The notes: generated from the letters alone by a model not told the origin. Counted from the stretch's first letter, positions 1-8,496 are shown. The stretch is DNA of 64,000 bases from Pseudomonas syringae (GCF_001698815.1 NZ_LGSI01000033.1:19739-83738), one strand, 5' to 3'. Numbers and translations are program-made.

Positions 1-145
1 AGGCGTCGGTCAACGGCAGCTTGGCCAGCAAGTCAGGCTTGAGCGTCGTCAGGCGTTCGCCAAGATCAACCAGAGCATGCAGCTCGCGTTTGACCTGAGT
101 TTTGCTTTTCTCCCCGTCGAGGGAGTCGTCGTAAGAATCAACCAT
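1..145 (-). CDS. yjgA: Ribosome-associated DarP/YjgA (DUF615), N-terminal part
   Basis: Only the first 48 codons lie in the window; the gene continues beyond base 1. The start [20 protein letters not shown] is typical of Pseudomonas DUF615 proteins, acidic at first and then basic and helical. In E. coli the family (DarP) binds late 50S ribosomal intermediates and helps peptidyl-transferase-centre maturation. It is divergent from pmbA with about 107 bases between the starts. The PmbA partner TldD is commonly encoded just beyond yjgA in pseudomonads, but that part is not visible here. Confidence 0.85.
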   Translation of the reverse strand, partial: MVDSYDDSLDGEKSKTQVKRELHALVDLGERLTTLKPDLLAKLPLTDA

Positions 146-252
146 GGGGGCAGTCCGCAAATAAACGCCGCCATGATAACCAGTCGGGGGCCGCTTGTCC
201 GGCCCGGTCGGTACTCGGCCTGTGCCGAAAGCAGAATTTGATGGAGAAAGTC

Positions 253-1599
253 ATGAGTGCATCACAAAGCGTTGGCCCACAGGCCTTGCCCGCACTGCAG
301 GAACAAGTGGAACAAATCATCGCCGAAGCCAAGCGTCAGGGCGCCAGCGCCTGCGAAGTTGCGGTATCGCTGGAGCAGGGCCTGTCGACCTCGGTTCGCC
401 AGCGGGAAGTGGAAACGGTCGAGTTCAATCGCGACCAGGGTTTCGGCATTACCTTGTACGTCGGCCAGCGCAAAGGCTCGGCCAGCACCTCGGCCAGCGG
501 CGCGGACGCCATTCGCGAAACCGTCGCGGCGGCGCTGGCGATTGCCAAGCACACCTCCGAAGACGAAAGCTCGGGCCTGGCCGATGCCGCGCTGATGGCC
601 AAGGAGCAGATGGATTTCGATCTGTATCACGCTTGGGACATCACCCCGGAGCAGGCCATTGAGAAAGCCTTGCTGTGTGAAGCCGCCGCGTTCGATGCCG
701 ACAGCCGGATCAAAAATGCCGACGGCACCACGCTCAGCACGCATCAGGGTTGCCGTGTCTATGGCAACAGCCATGGTTTTATCGGTGGTTATGCGTCGAC
801 CCGGCACAGCCTGAGCTGCGTAATGATTGCTGAAGGCGAAGGTCAGATGCAGCGCGATTACTGGTACGACGTCAGCCGTCAGGGCGAATTGCTCGCCGAC
901 GCGCAAAGCATCGGTCGCAAGGCCGCAGAGCGCGCAGCAAGCCGTCTCGGCGCACGGCCGGTGCCGACCTGTGAAGTACCGGTGCTGTTTTCCGCAGAGT
1001 TGGCCGGTGGTCTGTTCGGCAGTTTTCTTGCGGCAATTTCCGGTGGCAACCTGTACCGCAAGTCGTCTTTCCTCGAAGGCGCCATGGGCCAGCGGCTGTT
1101 CCCGGAATGGATGACCATCGACGAGCGTCCGCACTTGATGCGCGCCATGGGCAGTTCAGCCTTTGACGGTGACGGTCTGGCGACTTACGCCAAACCTTTC
1201 GTCGAGGGCGGCGAGCTGGTTTCCTACATCCTCAGCACCTATTCGGGCCGTAAGCTGAACCTGCCAAGCACCGCCAACGCTGGCGGCGTGCATAACCTGT
1301 TCGTCACCCACGGCAGCGAAGATCAGGCAGCGCTGGTGCGTCGCATGGGGCGCGGCCTGTTGGTCACTGAGCTGATGGGCAGCGGCTTGAACATGGTCAC
1401 CGGCGACTATTCCCGTGGCGCAGCGGGTTTCTGGGTCGAGAACGGCGAAATCCAGTTCCCGGTCCAGGAAGTCACGATTGCGGGCAACATGCGCGACATG
1501 TTCAAACAGATCGTCGCGGTCGGTAACGACCTGGAGCTGCGCAGCAACATCCGCACCGGTTCAGTATTGATCGAAAAAATGACGGTTGCGGGTAGCTGA
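253..1599 (+). CDS. pmbA: Metalloprotease-type protein PmbA/TldE
   Basis: A 448-residue protein of the TldD/PmbA (U62) family, close to the usual 446-450. TldE and TldD form a heterodimeric protease that degrades unfolded or modified peptides, matures microcins and affects CcdA stability in E. coli. TldD carries the metal site; PmbA lacks the HExxxH motif, and none is seen here. The glycine-rich C-terminal half (for example GRGLLVTELMGSGLNMVTGD) matches the family. I chose ATG 253 because GGAG at 244-247 is correctly spaced; an in-frame TTG at 238 and ATG at 241 would add at most five residues without a better ribosome site. Confidence 0.93.
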   Translation: MSASQSVGPQALPALQEQVEQIIAEAKRQGASACEVAVSLEQGLSTSVRQREVETVEFNRDQGFGITLYVGQRKGSASTSASGADAIRETVAAALAIAKHTSEDESSGLADAALMAKEQMDFDLYHAWDITPEQAIEKALLCEAAAFDADSRIKNADGTTLSTHQGCRVYGNSHGFIGGYASTRHSLSCVMIAEGEGQMQRDYWYDVSRQGELLADAQSIGRKAAERAASRLGARPVPTCEVPVLFSAELAGGLFGSFLAAISGGNLYRKSSFLEGAMGQRLFPEWMTIDERPHLMRAMGSSAFDGDGLATYAKPFVEGGELVSYILSTYSGRKLNLPSTANAGGVHNLFVTHGSEDQAALVRRMGRGLLVTELMGSGLNMVTGDYSRGAAGFWVENGEIQFPVQEVTIAGNMRDMFKQIVAVGNDLELRSNIRTGSVLIEKMTVAGS

Positions 1600-1617
1600 T
1601 CCACCTCTCTTGAACGG

Positions 1618-1674
1618 CTGCAGGAGCGAACTTGTTCGCGAGGCAATATTCGTCTCGCCAACAAGTTGGCTCTC
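1618..1674. repeat. Degenerate REP-like inverted repeat after pmbA
   Basis: Bases 1622-1640 (GGAGCGAACTTGTTCGCG and following) and 1653-1672 (CTCGCCAACAAGTTGGCTC) form an imperfect inverted repeat resembling the Pseudomonas REP consensus. It directly follows the pmbA stop codon. It has diverged more than the other copies in the window. Confidence 0.55.
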
Positions 1675-1713
1675 ATCAAACAACACCTAACCCTCTGAAT
1701 TGAAATGCTATTC

Positions 1714-1815
1714 GTTGGAGCGAGCGGGCGGCGTTCCGACTTGCCCGCGAAGAACGATAACGCGATAGGTCTGGCCTACCAAGGCGCCTGATTCGCGGGC
1801 AAGCCTCGCTCCAAC
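1714..1815. repeat. REP-type inverted pair, family A
   Basis: The element begins GTTGGAGCGAG and ends CTCGCTCCAAC. Both arms contain the GCGGGCAAG / CTTGCCCGC core, and the centre (GAAGAACGATAACGCG) is nearly identical to the copy at 33529-33631. The left arm carries a small insertion (CGGGCGGCGTTCCGA region). It lies between pmbA and the Fur-regulated cluster. Such REP doublets are common intergenic elements in fluorescens-group pseudomonads. Confidence 0.8.
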
Positions 1816-1865
1816 AGATCTATATCCACTTCCCCTTAGGGTTGTTTTGATTCTCAATATCATTT

Positions 1866-1884
1866 AATAATGAATATCATTACG
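1866..1884. promoter_or_regulatory. Fur box upstream of fagA
   Basis: AATAATGAATATCATTACG matches the 19-base Fur consensus GATAATGATAATCATTATC at 14 positions by my count. A second partly overlapping AT-rich half (TTCTCAATATCATTTA, 1851-1866) lies directly upstream, as in extended Fur sites. It is 18 bases before the fagA start, where bound Fur-Fe would block transcription. The same gene set is known to be iron-repressed in P. aeruginosa. Confidence 0.8.
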
Positions 1885-1901
1885 TAAATGAGACGAGTTT
1901 C

Positions 1902-2300
1902 ATGCGTCCTGCCTTGCACACGTTGCCGCCGCACCTGGAAAACTGGCGCGCCTTGAGCCTCAGGGTTCGTTGCGCCCTCGATCCTGACGAGCCGCGATTG
2001 ATCGACCATTACTTGGCCGAAGGCCGCTATCTGGCGCGTTTCACGGCCACGCCTCGCGCAATGATCGCTGAAACCTCCTTGCGCACCTTATTGGATACCG
2101 CCCGCGACACGGTTCTGCCCTGGCGTTGGCGCTGCTTGTGCGTCGATCAGGCCTGGCGTCCGTTGCGCGACCTGCAGGCGCTCGCCAAGTCTTGCGCAGA
2201 GCAGCAACGCTTCCACGCGCTGGCCCAGCAACTGGCGACCTGCGTACTGCAACCCTCGATTTCTCTTACTGAACTGGTGCAAGGATATTCCGATGAGTAA
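1902..2300 (+). CDS. fagA: Fur-associated protein FagA
   Basis: A 132-residue protein of unknown biochemical role, named because its gene leads the Fur-regulated fagA-fumC-orfX-sodA operon of Pseudomonas. It is soluble-looking, rich in Leu, Ala and Arg, with several Cys residues (CALD, CLCVD, KSCAEQ, ATCVL) and no signal peptide or membrane segment. The start at 1902 follows GAGACGAG and stands immediately downstream of the Fur box. Its end overlaps fumC by 8 bases, implying coupled translation. Identification rests on position and general resemblance rather than a known motif. Confidence 0.85.
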   Translation: MRPALHTLPPHLENWRALSLRVRCALDPDEPRLIDHYLAEGRYLARFTATPRAMIAETSLRTLLDTARDTVLPWRWRCLCVDQAWRPLRDLQALAKSCAEQQRFHALAQQLATCVLQPSISLTELVQGYSDE

Positions 2301-3669
2301 TACCCGTATCGAACGCGACAGCATGGGCGAGTTGCAGGTGCCGGCCGAGGCTCTGTATGGCGCGCAGACTCAGCGTGCGGTGAATAACTTTCCTATCAGC
2401 AATCTGCGCATGCCCGCTCAGTTCGTCCGGGCATTGCTGCTCGCCAAAGCCGCCGCAGCCCACGCCAACCTTGAGCTGGAGCAGATTTCCGAAGCGCAGA
2501 GCTCGGCCATCGTCACCGCCTGCCAGGATCTGCTGGCGTCGGATTACATGGCGCACTTCCCGGTGGATGTGTTCCAGACCGGGTCCGGCACCAGCACCAA
2601 CATGAATGCCAATGAAGTCATCGCGACCCTGGCGAGCCGTGTTCTGGGTGAAGCGGTGAATCCGAACGATCACGTGAACTGCGGGCAAAGCAGCAACGAC
2701 ATCATCCCCACCACGATTCATGTCAGCGCCGCGCTGGCGCTGCACGAGCAACTGCTGCCAGCGCTGAGCCATCTGGTCGAAGTGATCGAGCGCAAGGCGG
2801 TCGAGGTTCATCCATTCATCAAGACCGGCCGCACGCACCTGATGGACGCCATGCCGGTGCGCATGAGTCAGGTGTTGAACGGCTGGGCGCAGCAAATCCG
2901 CGCCAACATCGAACACCTGCAAGGTTTGCTACCAAGCCTGCAAGCCCTCGCGCAGGGCGGCACGGCGGTGGGCACCGGGATCAACGCGCACCCTGAGTTC
3001 GCCAAGCGCTTCAGCACGCACTTGAGCCGTCTGAGCAATGTTGAGTTTGTGCCGGGCAAGGATTTGTTCGCGCTGATCGGCTCGCAAGACACCGCCGTCG
3101 CGGTATCCGGCCAGCTCAAAGGCACGGCGGTGTCGCTGATGAAAATTGCCAATGACCTGCGCTGGATGAATTCCGGGCCTCTGGCAGGTTTGGGTGAAAT
3201 CGAGCTGGAGGCCTTGCAGCCGGGTTCGTCGATTATGCCTGGCAAGGTCAATCCGGTGATCCCGGAAGCCACCGCCATGGTTGCCGCACAAGTCATCGGC
3301 AACGACGCAGCCATCACTGTTGCTGGCCAGTCGGGCAATTTCGAACTGAACGTGATGTTGCCGATCATCGCCCAGAACCTGCTGAGCAGCATTGAGTTGC
3401 TGGCCAACTCCAGTCGTCTGCTGGCCGACAAAGCCATCGCCACCTTCAAGGTCAACGAAGCCAAGCTCAAGGAAGCGCTGTCGCGCAATCCGATCCTGGT
3501 GACTGCCTTGAATCCGATCATCGGCTACCAAAAGGCCGCCGAGATCGCCAAGACCGCCTACAAGCAAGGGCGGCCGATCATTGATGTCGCCCTTGAACAC
3601 ACCGACTTGCAGCGTAGCCAGATAGAAACGCTGCTCGATCCGGAAAAACTGACCGCTGGCGGGATCTGA
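2293..3669 (+). CDS. fumC: Class II fumarate hydratase FumC
   Basis: A 458-residue fumarase that interconverts fumarate and malate in the TCA cycle. The superfamily signature GSSIMPGKVNP is at about residues 311-321, GSGTSTNMNANEV at about 97-109 and TGRTHLMDA near 178-186. Class II fumarases have no iron-sulfur cluster, so this isoenzyme replaces the Fe-S class I enzyme when iron is scarce or superoxide is high. This agrees with the Fur box upstream and sodA downstream. Translation begins inside the fagA end. Confidence 0.97.
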   Translation: MSNTRIERDSMGELQVPAEALYGAQTQRAVNNFPISNLRMPAQFVRALLLAKAAAAHANLELEQISEAQSSAIVTACQDLLASDYMAHFPVDVFQTGSGTSTNMNANEVIATLASRVLGEAVNPNDHVNCGQSSNDIIPTTIHVSAALALHEQLLPALSHLVEVIERKAVEVHPFIKTGRTHLMDAMPVRMSQVLNGWAQQIRANIEHLQGLLPSLQALAQGGTAVGTGINAHPEFAKRFSTHLSRLSNVEFVPGKDLFALIGSQDTAVAVSGQLKGTAVSLMKIANDLRWMNSGPLAGLGEIELEALQPGSSIMPGKVNPVIPEATAMVAAQVIGNDAAITVAGQSGNFELNVMLPIIAQNLLSSIELLANSSRLLADKAIATFKVNEAKLKEALSRNPILVTALNPIIGYQKAAEIAKTAYKQGRPIIDVALEHTDLQRSQIETLLDPEKLTAGGI

Positions 3670-3701
3670 CGCTTGCCAGCCACTGCTTGAGGAGTCGCGC
3701 C

Positions 3702-4163
3702 ATGGAGCACTGGAAACGCACTATCGAACATGCCAATCGCTGTTTCAATCTCGGTGAACTGGTTGACGCCCGTGAGTTGTATCTACAGGCGCTGGCGCTG
3801 GCTCAAGTGTTGTTCGACCGCTGGCCGAACCCTGACGAAGCCGTGGCGGCGTGCGTCATTTCCCATCACAACCTGGCCGACCTGCATCTGAGCCTGAAGC
3901 AGCCGGAGGAGAGCGCGGAATACCTCTGTGCGATCCACCAGCGGTTGCTGCACGTCATGCAGGACGCGCATTTCACGCCAGCGCTGCGCAAAGCGGCGCT
4001 GCGCCACAGCAGCAAAACCTACGCCGAACTGCTGAATTTCATCAGTGAACACGGCGAATACCCTCGGACCCATCGGCTGCTGAGCAGCGGCGGCGAGCAC
4101 GCGCGGGTGTCATTGCAGCGCAACGCCGCCACCACTTTCGGCCATTCCCACGGAGTACATTGA
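3702..4163 (+). CDS. OrfX-like protein of the fagA-fumC-sodA operon
   Basis: A 153-residue protein of unknown function, always reported between fumC and sodA in Pseudomonas (OrfX). It looks all-helical with a TPR-like pattern: residues about 5-35 ([20 protein letters not shown]) and 50-75 ([20 protein letters not shown]). The C terminus is His-containing (FGHSHGVH). Start ATG 3702 is preceded by GAGGAG; an upstream in-frame TTG at 3687 is less likely. It ends one base before the sodA ATG. A role in Mn delivery or SOD maturation would fit the position but is speculation. Confidence 0.8.
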   Translation: MEHWKRTIEHANRCFNLGELVDARELYLQALALAQVLFDRWPNPDEAVAACVISHHNLADLHLSLKQPEESAEYLCAIHQRLLHVMQDAHFTPALRKAALRHSSKTYAELLNFISEHGEYPRTHRLLSSGGEHARVSLQRNAATTFGHSHGVH

Positions 4164-4164
4164 T

Positions 4165-4776
4165 ATGCCGTTTACCTTGCCTGCCTTGCCTTACGCCTAC
4201 GACGCCCTGGAGCCGCACATCGATGCGCAGACCATGGAAATCCACTACACCAAGCATCACCAGACCTACATCAACAACCTCAACGCTGCCGTTGAAGGCA
4301 CCGAATGGGCTGAATGGCCGATCGACAAGCTGGTGGCAGCGGTGCAGCAGTTGCCGGAAAAGCTGCGTCCGGCAGTGATCAATCAGGGCGGCGGACACGC
4401 CAACCATTCGCTGTTTTGGGCGGTCATGACGCCAAAAGGCGGTGGTTTGCCTGAAGGCGAAGTCGCCAAGGCCATTGATGAGCAACTGGGCGGTTTCGAG
4501 CAGTTCAAGGATGCGTTTACCAAAGCCGCGTTGACCCGCTTCGGCAGCGGCTGGGCCTGGCTGAGTGTTACCCCTGAAAACAGGCTGGTGGTCGAGAGCA
4601 GCGGCAATCAGGACAGCCCGCTAATGAACGGCAATACGCCAATCCTGGGCCTGGATGTGTGGGAGCACGCTTACTACCTGCGCTATCAGAACCGTCGTCC
4701 GGAATACATCAACGCGTTTTATAACGTCATCAACTGGGCAGAAGTCTCCCGTCGTTACCAGGCTGCTGTGGCCTGA
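4165..4776 (+). CDS. sodA: Manganese superoxide dismutase
   Basis: A 203-residue cytoplasmic superoxide dismutase. The metal ligands are visible as H27, H81 (in [11 protein letters not shown]), D164 and H168 (in [19 protein letters not shown]). A Gln at position 149 (GNQDSPL) and glycine in the GGGHANH stretch are features of the Mn type rather than the Fe type. It starts directly after the orfX stop codon. Co-regulation by Fur gives Mn-SOD when iron is low. P. aeruginosa calls the equivalent gene sodM or sodA. Confidence 0.96.
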   Translation: MPFTLPALPYAYDALEPHIDAQTMEIHYTKHHQTYINNLNAAVEGTEWAEWPIDKLVAAVQQLPEKLRPAVINQGGGHANHSLFWAVMTPKGGGLPEGEVAKAIDEQLGGFEQFKDAFTKAALTRFGSGWAWLSVTPENRLVVESSGNQDSPLMNGNTPILGLDVWEHAYYLRYQNRRPEYINAFYNVINWAEVSRRYQAAVA

Positions 4777-4803
4777 TTATCCACCACCGATCCAAGGCAG
4801 TTT

Positions 4804-5688
4804 ATGCGCACGGAAATAGTCACGATCAGCAGCGGGCGCTTGTTTCGCCTGGCATTGGGTTCGATTCTGCTGCTGGCCGGCACGGCGCTGTTGGTCTCGC
4901 AAGGCCTGAGCTGGCTGAACCTTGAGCCACGTTTGATGCGAGCCCTTGAAGGCGGCGCAATATGCGCCTTGGGCACTGCGTTGGGCGCAGTGCCGGTGCT
5001 GGTTATTCGTAACATGCCAGTGGCGGTTTCCGACGGTCTGTTGGGTTTCGGTGCCGGAGTGATGCTCGCCGCGACAGCGTTTTCGCTGATCGTGCCGGGC
5101 CTGAGCGCCGCCGAAAGCCTTGGATATTCCCCTTGGGGTGCGGGCGGGATGGTCAGCCTGGGGATTTTTCTCGGGGCTATTGGCCTGTTCGTAGTCGATC
5201 ACAGCGTGTCGAAAGGCTCGCCGTTCAGTGGCTCGGAGCTGCCGGCCATTGCGCCACGCATCTGGCTATTCGTCATCGCGATCATCGCCCACAACATTCC
5301 TGAAGGCATGGCCATTGGTGTCTCAGCGGGTGGCGGTCTGCCCGATGCCGACAGCCTGGCCATGGGTATCGCCATTCAGGACGTGCCAGAAGGGCTGGTT
5401 ATCGCCTTGGTACTGGCAGGCGCCGGGATGTCGCGCTTCAAGGCGTTCCTCATCGGTGCCGCATCCGGTCTGGTAGAACCAGTGTTCGCCTTGCTGTGTG
5501 CCTGGTTGGTAGCCATCGCCGAGTTGTTGCTTCCGCTGGGCCTGGCCTTTGCGGCGGGTGCGATGCTGCTGGTAGTGACGCAGGAAATCATCCCGGAATC
5601 CCGCCGCAACGGGCACGACAAGATCGCCAGCCTTGGGCTGATTTCCGGCTTTTGCCTGATGATGGTGATGGATACCGCGTTGGTCTGA
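4804..5688 (+). CDS. ZIP-family metal transporter
   Basis: A 294-residue inner-membrane protein with about eight hydrophobic segments. The ZIP signature in transmembrane segment 4, HNIPEGMAIGVSAGG, begins at residue 163, and a second metal-site segment QDVPEGLVIAL follows near 192. ZIP proteins bring Zn, Mn or Fe into the cytoplasm. It begins 27 bases after sodA, so it is probably the last gene of the Fur-controlled unit. Mn supply to SodA is an attractive inference, but substrate cannot be read from sequence. Confidence 0.9.
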   Translation: MRTEIVTISSGRLFRLALGSILLLAGTALLVSQGLSWLNLEPRLMRALEGGAICALGTALGAVPVLVIRNMPVAVSDGLLGFGAGVMLAATAFSLIVPGLSAAESLGYSPWGAGGMVSLGIFLGAIGLFVVDHSVSKGSPFSGSELPAIAPRIWLFVIAIIAHNIPEGMAIGVSAGGGLPDADSLAMGIAIQDVPEGLVIALVLAGAGMSRFKAFLIGAASGLVEPVFALLCAWLVAIAELLLPLGLAFAAGAMLLVVTQEIIPESRRNGHDKIASLGLISGFCLMMVMDTALV

Positions 5689-5778
5689 ACACGCCGTCGA
5701 TGAATGCTTGCGGGGATTCGTCCCCCGGCATTGGGAAAAACCCCTTATAATCCATGGTTTTTATCCTTCGACGCGAGA

Positions 5779-6123
5779 ATGACCGTGAGCTTACCTGCCT
5801 GCCCGAAATGCAATTCCGAATACACCTACGAAGACGGCGCCATGCTGATCTGCCCGGAATGCGCACACGAATGGTCCGCCGAAGGAACTGCCGAAGCCGC
5901 CGACGACGTTAAGGTCATCAAGGATTCAGTGGGTAACACGTTGCAAGACGGCGATACCGTTACTGTGATCAAAGACCTGAAAGTCAAAGGCTCCTCGCTG
6001 GTGGTCAAGGTCGGCACCAAGGTCAAGAACATCCGCCTGGTCGACGGCGATCACGACATCGACTGCAAAATCGACGGCATCGGCGCGATGAAGCTAAAGT
6101 CGGAGTTTGTGAAGAAGGGCTGA
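5779..6123 (+). CDS. yjdM: YjdM/PhnA-type zinc-ribbon protein
   Basis: A 114-residue protein. The N terminus has a zinc ribbon with two knuckles, CPKCNSEY (residues 8-11) and CPEC (about 31-34), followed by a compact beta-rich PhnA-like domain ([19 protein letters not shown]). The family was once named alkylphosphonate protein PhnA, but no phosphonate function is established. ATG 5779 gives the family start [18 protein letters not shown] at 5746-5751 upstream may be its -10 box. It ends before a strong terminator and appears monocistronic. Confidence 0.9.
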   Translation: MTVSLPACPKCNSEYTYEDGAMLICPECAHEWSAEGTAEAADDVKVIKDSVGNTLQDGDTVTVIKDLKVKGSSLVVKVGTKVKNIRLVDGDHDIDCKIDGIGAMKLKSEFVKKG

Positions 6124-6155
6124 TTCAACTCAAGTCTGACGAATGCTGCCTCTGG

Positions 6156-6191
6156 AATCCGAAACCTGAACAAGGTTTCGGATTTTTTTTT
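6156..6191 (+). terminator. Rho-independent terminator of yjdM
   Basis: A perfect 11-base stem, AATCCGAAACC (6156-6166) with GGTTTCGGATT (6174-6184), has a seven-base loop and runs into nine consecutive T residues. Confidence 0.93.
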
Positions 6192-6332
6192 GGCACGAAA
6201 AAAGAGGCAACAAATCCAGAATTTTCCTTCAGGATTAACAGATTTATTCTGTTGGTTTTTATGTTCGGTGAGTTTCATAGTTCGTCATCCAATCACCTTG
6301 CACCGCGCAGGAAAAAAAGGATGTACTGAACA

Positions 6333-6530
6333 ATGGCGAAGAAATTTTCCGAGCTGCAGATGCGTATGTCGCGTCAAGGACTGGAGCTTGCTGACAAGCT
6401 TTACGAGCATCATTTGCAGCAGATTCCGCTACACAAGCTGAGTGAAGTCACGGCATTGAGCGTTAGGAAATCCAGATCGTTGCTACCTTCCCGGACGGGC
6501 AGATAAAGATCGAAAATTTTGCGAGCTGAG
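6333..6530 (+). pseudogene. Remnant of an XRE-type antitoxin gene with internal deletion
   Basis: The reading frame from 6333 begins MAKKFSELQMRMS and continues QQIPLHKLSEVTALS, matching from memory the N terminus of XRE antitoxins of the HigA-like group (MAKKFSEL...EMPL.ELR...LS). At about 6465 similarity moves to another frame: bases 6468-6530 encode EIQIVATFPDGQIKIENFAS and a stop, matching the C-terminal strand of the same family (LEVIARFPDG.VKI.NF). The HTH recognition helix and the following segment, about 40-45 codons, are missing. The original frame ends at 6504-6506. No toxin gene is recognisable in 6192-6332, which otherwise holds nothing that I can identify. A short AGCTG tandem follows at 6525-6539. 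Confidence 0.7.
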
Positions 6531-6561
6531 CTGAGCTGAGCTGAGTGCGACAAGGCGCTAA

Positions 6562-6834
6562 TCACTCACCCTCATCAAACTTGTTGTCAATCAGCTCGAC
6601 CAGGCCATCCAGCGCAGCGTCTTCCTGTTCGCCTTCGGTCGACAGGTAGATTTCCATGCCTTTGCCGGCGGCCAGCATCATGACGGCCATGATGCTTTTG
6701 CCATCGACCATGCTTTCAGGCGAGCGGCCTACTCTGATCTGGCAAGGGAATCTTCCGGCCACGCCGACGAATTTGGCGGCTGCGCGGGCGTGGAGGCCGA
6801 GCTTGTTGATGATTGTTATTTGACGAGCGGGCAT
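6562..6834 (-). CDS. ptsO: Nitrogen-PTS phosphocarrier NPr
   Basis: A 90-residue HPr-fold protein. The active-site histidine is H15 in KLGLHARAAAK, and residues 44-60 (SMVDGKSIMAVMML) form the second conserved helix region. NPr takes phosphate from PtsP (EI-Ntr) and passes it to PtsN, a regulatory chain that in pseudomonads controls potassium, PHB or alginate and nitrogen responses rather than sugar uptake. It is the last gene of the minus-strand rpoN cluster, 16 bases after rapZ. Confidence 0.95.
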   Translation of the reverse strand: MPARQITIINKLGLHARAAAKFVGVAGRFPCQIRVGRSPESMVDGKSIMAVMMLAAGKGMEIYLSTEGEQEDAALDGLVELIDNKFDEGE

Positions 6835-6850
6835 CGCAGTGAAAGTCCTT

Positions 6851-7708
6851 TCAGCTTAGGTCGCGGTGACGGACCTGAACGTTCTTGAGGGATTGATGCA
6901 GGACCTGGCCGAGGCGCTCGGTCAGGTAAACAGAGCGGTGGTGCCCGCCGGTGCAGCCAATGGCGATGGTGACATAGGAGCGATTGCTGGCAGCGAAGCG
7001 GGGTAGCCATTTGTTGAGGTAGGTGAAAATGTCCTGGAACATTTCCTCGACGTCGGGCTGCGCAGCAAGGTAGTCGATAACCGGCTGGTCGAGGCCTGAT
7101 TGTTCGCGCAGTTCCGGCTTCCAGTAAGGATTGGGCAGGCAGCGGACATCGAAAACCAGATCGGCATCCACCGGCATACCGCGCTTGAAGCCAAACGACT
7201 CGATCAGGAACGCAGTGCCCGGTTCCGGCTTGTTCAGTAGGCGCAGTTTCAGCGTGTCACGCAACTGATAGAGATTAAGGTGCGTGGTGTTGATCTTCAG
7301 GTCGGCGAGATCGATGATCGGGCCCAATAACGTGGTTTCGTCCCGAATCGCCTCGGCGAGCGAGCGATTTGCGGTGCTCAGCGGATGGCGGCGACGGGTT
7401 TCAGAGAAACGCTTGAACAGGGTTGCTTCGTCAGCATCCAGATAAAGCACATCGCACTGAATGTTGCGCGAGCGTACTTCTTCAAGCATTTGCGGGAAGC
7501 GGGTCAGGTGGCTTGGCAGATTGCGCGCGTCGATGGAGACAGCGAGCAGCGGCTCGGCCAGTTCCGTATTGATCAGCGCGCGTTCAGCAAGCTCAGGCAG
7601 CAGCCCGGCTGGGAGGTTGTCAACGCAGTAGAAGCCGTTGTCCTCCAATACATCCAGGGCCGTACTCTTGCCGGAGCCTGAACGGCCACTGACGATAATC
7701 ATGCGCAT
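6851..7708 (-). CDS. rapZ: RNase adapter protein RapZ
   Basis: A 285-residue protein with a Walker A motif GRSGSGKS at residues 8-15 and the characteristic C-terminal region ([19 protein letters not shown]) that binds small RNA and amino sugars. In E. coli RapZ delivers GlmZ sRNA to RNase E and so tunes glucosamine-6-phosphate synthesis for envelope building. Pseudomonads lack an obvious GlmZ, so the target here is open. Only two bases separate it from ptsN. Confidence 0.95.
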   Translation of the reverse strand: MRMIIVSGRSGSGKSTALDVLEDNGFYCVDNLPAGLLPELAERALINTELAEPLLAVSIDARNLPSHLTRFPQMLEEVRSRNIQCDVLYLDADEATLFKRFSETRRRHPLSTANRSLAEAIRDETTLLGPIIDLADLKINTTHLNLYQLRDTLKLRLLNKPEPGTAFLIESFGFKRGMPVDADLVFDVRCLPNPYWKPELREQSGLDQPVIDYLAAQPDVEEMFQDIFTYLNKWLPRFAASNRSYVTIAIGCTGGHHRSVYLTERLGQVLHQSLKNVQVRHRDLS

Positions 7709-7710
7709 GG

Positions 7711-8175
7711 TTAATGCCCGTTCTGCTCGTCCAGTACCACCTGATAAAGCGCTTCATTGCTTTCAGCGCTGCGCAGACGGTCACGCACTTCTTTGCGATC
7801 AAGCATGCTGGCGATTTGGCGCAATAGCTCCAGGTGTGCATCGGTGGCCGCTTCCGGAACCAGCAAGACAAACAGCAGGTCCACAGGCGCACCATCAATG
7901 GCATCGAAATCAACAGGTGCGTCCAGGTGCAACAACGCACTGATGGGAGAGTGACAACCCTTCAGGCGACAATGCGGGATGGCGATGCCATTGCCAAAGC
8001 CGGTAGAACCGAGCTTTTCGCGGGCAACAAGGCTTTCGAACACGGTTTGCGAATCCAGATCTGGCACTTCTCGGCCGATCAGATTGGCAATCTGTTCAAG
8101 TACGCGTTTCTTACTGCCGCCCGGCACGTTCACGAGTGAGCGGCCGGGAGTCAGGATGTTTTCGAGTCGGATCAT
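7711..8175 (-). CDS. ptsN: Nitrogen-regulatory EIIA protein PtsN
   Basis: A 154-residue EIIA-Ntr domain. The phosphorylatable histidine is H68 in [14 protein letters not shown], and the second active-site segment follows ([21 protein letters not shown]). PtsN receives phosphate from NPr and regulates partners such as K+ transport and sensor kinases. It lies between hpf (12 bases) and rapZ (2 bases), so it is presumably cotranscribed from the rpoN side. Confidence 0.96.
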   Translation of the reverse strand: MIRLENILTPGRSLVNVPGGSKKRVLEQIANLIGREVPDLDSQTVFESLVAREKLGSTGFGNGIAIPHCRLKGCHSPISALLHLDAPVDFDAIDGAPVDLLFVLLVPEAATDAHLELLRQIASMLDRKEVRDRLRSAESNEALYQVVLDEQNGH

Positions 8176-8187
8176 GGGTTGGGGGTG

Positions 8188-8496
8188 TTAGCGAGCTGTC
8201 GCACCTTTAAGGATGTTCTGCTGCTTTTCCTTATGCTTTAGCAATTGTCGGTCCAGCTTGTCAGTGAGCAAATCGATCGCCGCATACATGTCGTCATGTT
8301 CTGCGTTTGCTACGACCTCCCCACCGTGGATATGCAGCGTGGCTTCGATCTTCTGTTTCAGTTTCTCGACCGCCATCGTGACCTGCACATTGGTAATCTT
8401 GTCAAAATGCCCCTCGAGCTTCTTGAGTTTTAGCTCGATGTATTCGCGTAGGGGTTTGGTAACCTCAAGCTGGTGTCCACTGATGTTGACTTGCAT
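8188..8496 (-). CDS. hpf: Ribosome hibernation promoting factor
   Basis: A 102-residue short-form HPF/YfiA protein with the MQVNISGHQLEVTKPLREYI start and a basic C-terminal helix region (LLTDKLDRQLLKHKEKQQN). It binds the 30S decoding region and promotes 100S dimers in stationary phase. ATG 8496 is preceded by GAAGGAG at good spacing; an upstream in-frame ATG would add 18 residues unlike the family. It sits directly downstream of rpoN, the standard arrangement. Confidence 0.96.
   Translation of the reverse strand: MQVNISGHQLEVTKPLREYIELKLKKLEGHFDKITNVQVTMAVEKLKQKIEATLHIHGGEVVANAEHDDMYAAIDLLTDKLDRQLLKHKEKQQNILKGATAR

Noticed and set aside
238..252. Earlier TTG/ATG start for pmbA
   Set aside because: The extension adds at most five residues and GGAG is placed correctly for the ATG at 253.
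6192..6332. HigB/RelE-type toxin upstream of the antitoxin remnant
   Set aside because: All frames are short or lack any toxin-like motif; only about 140 bases are available.
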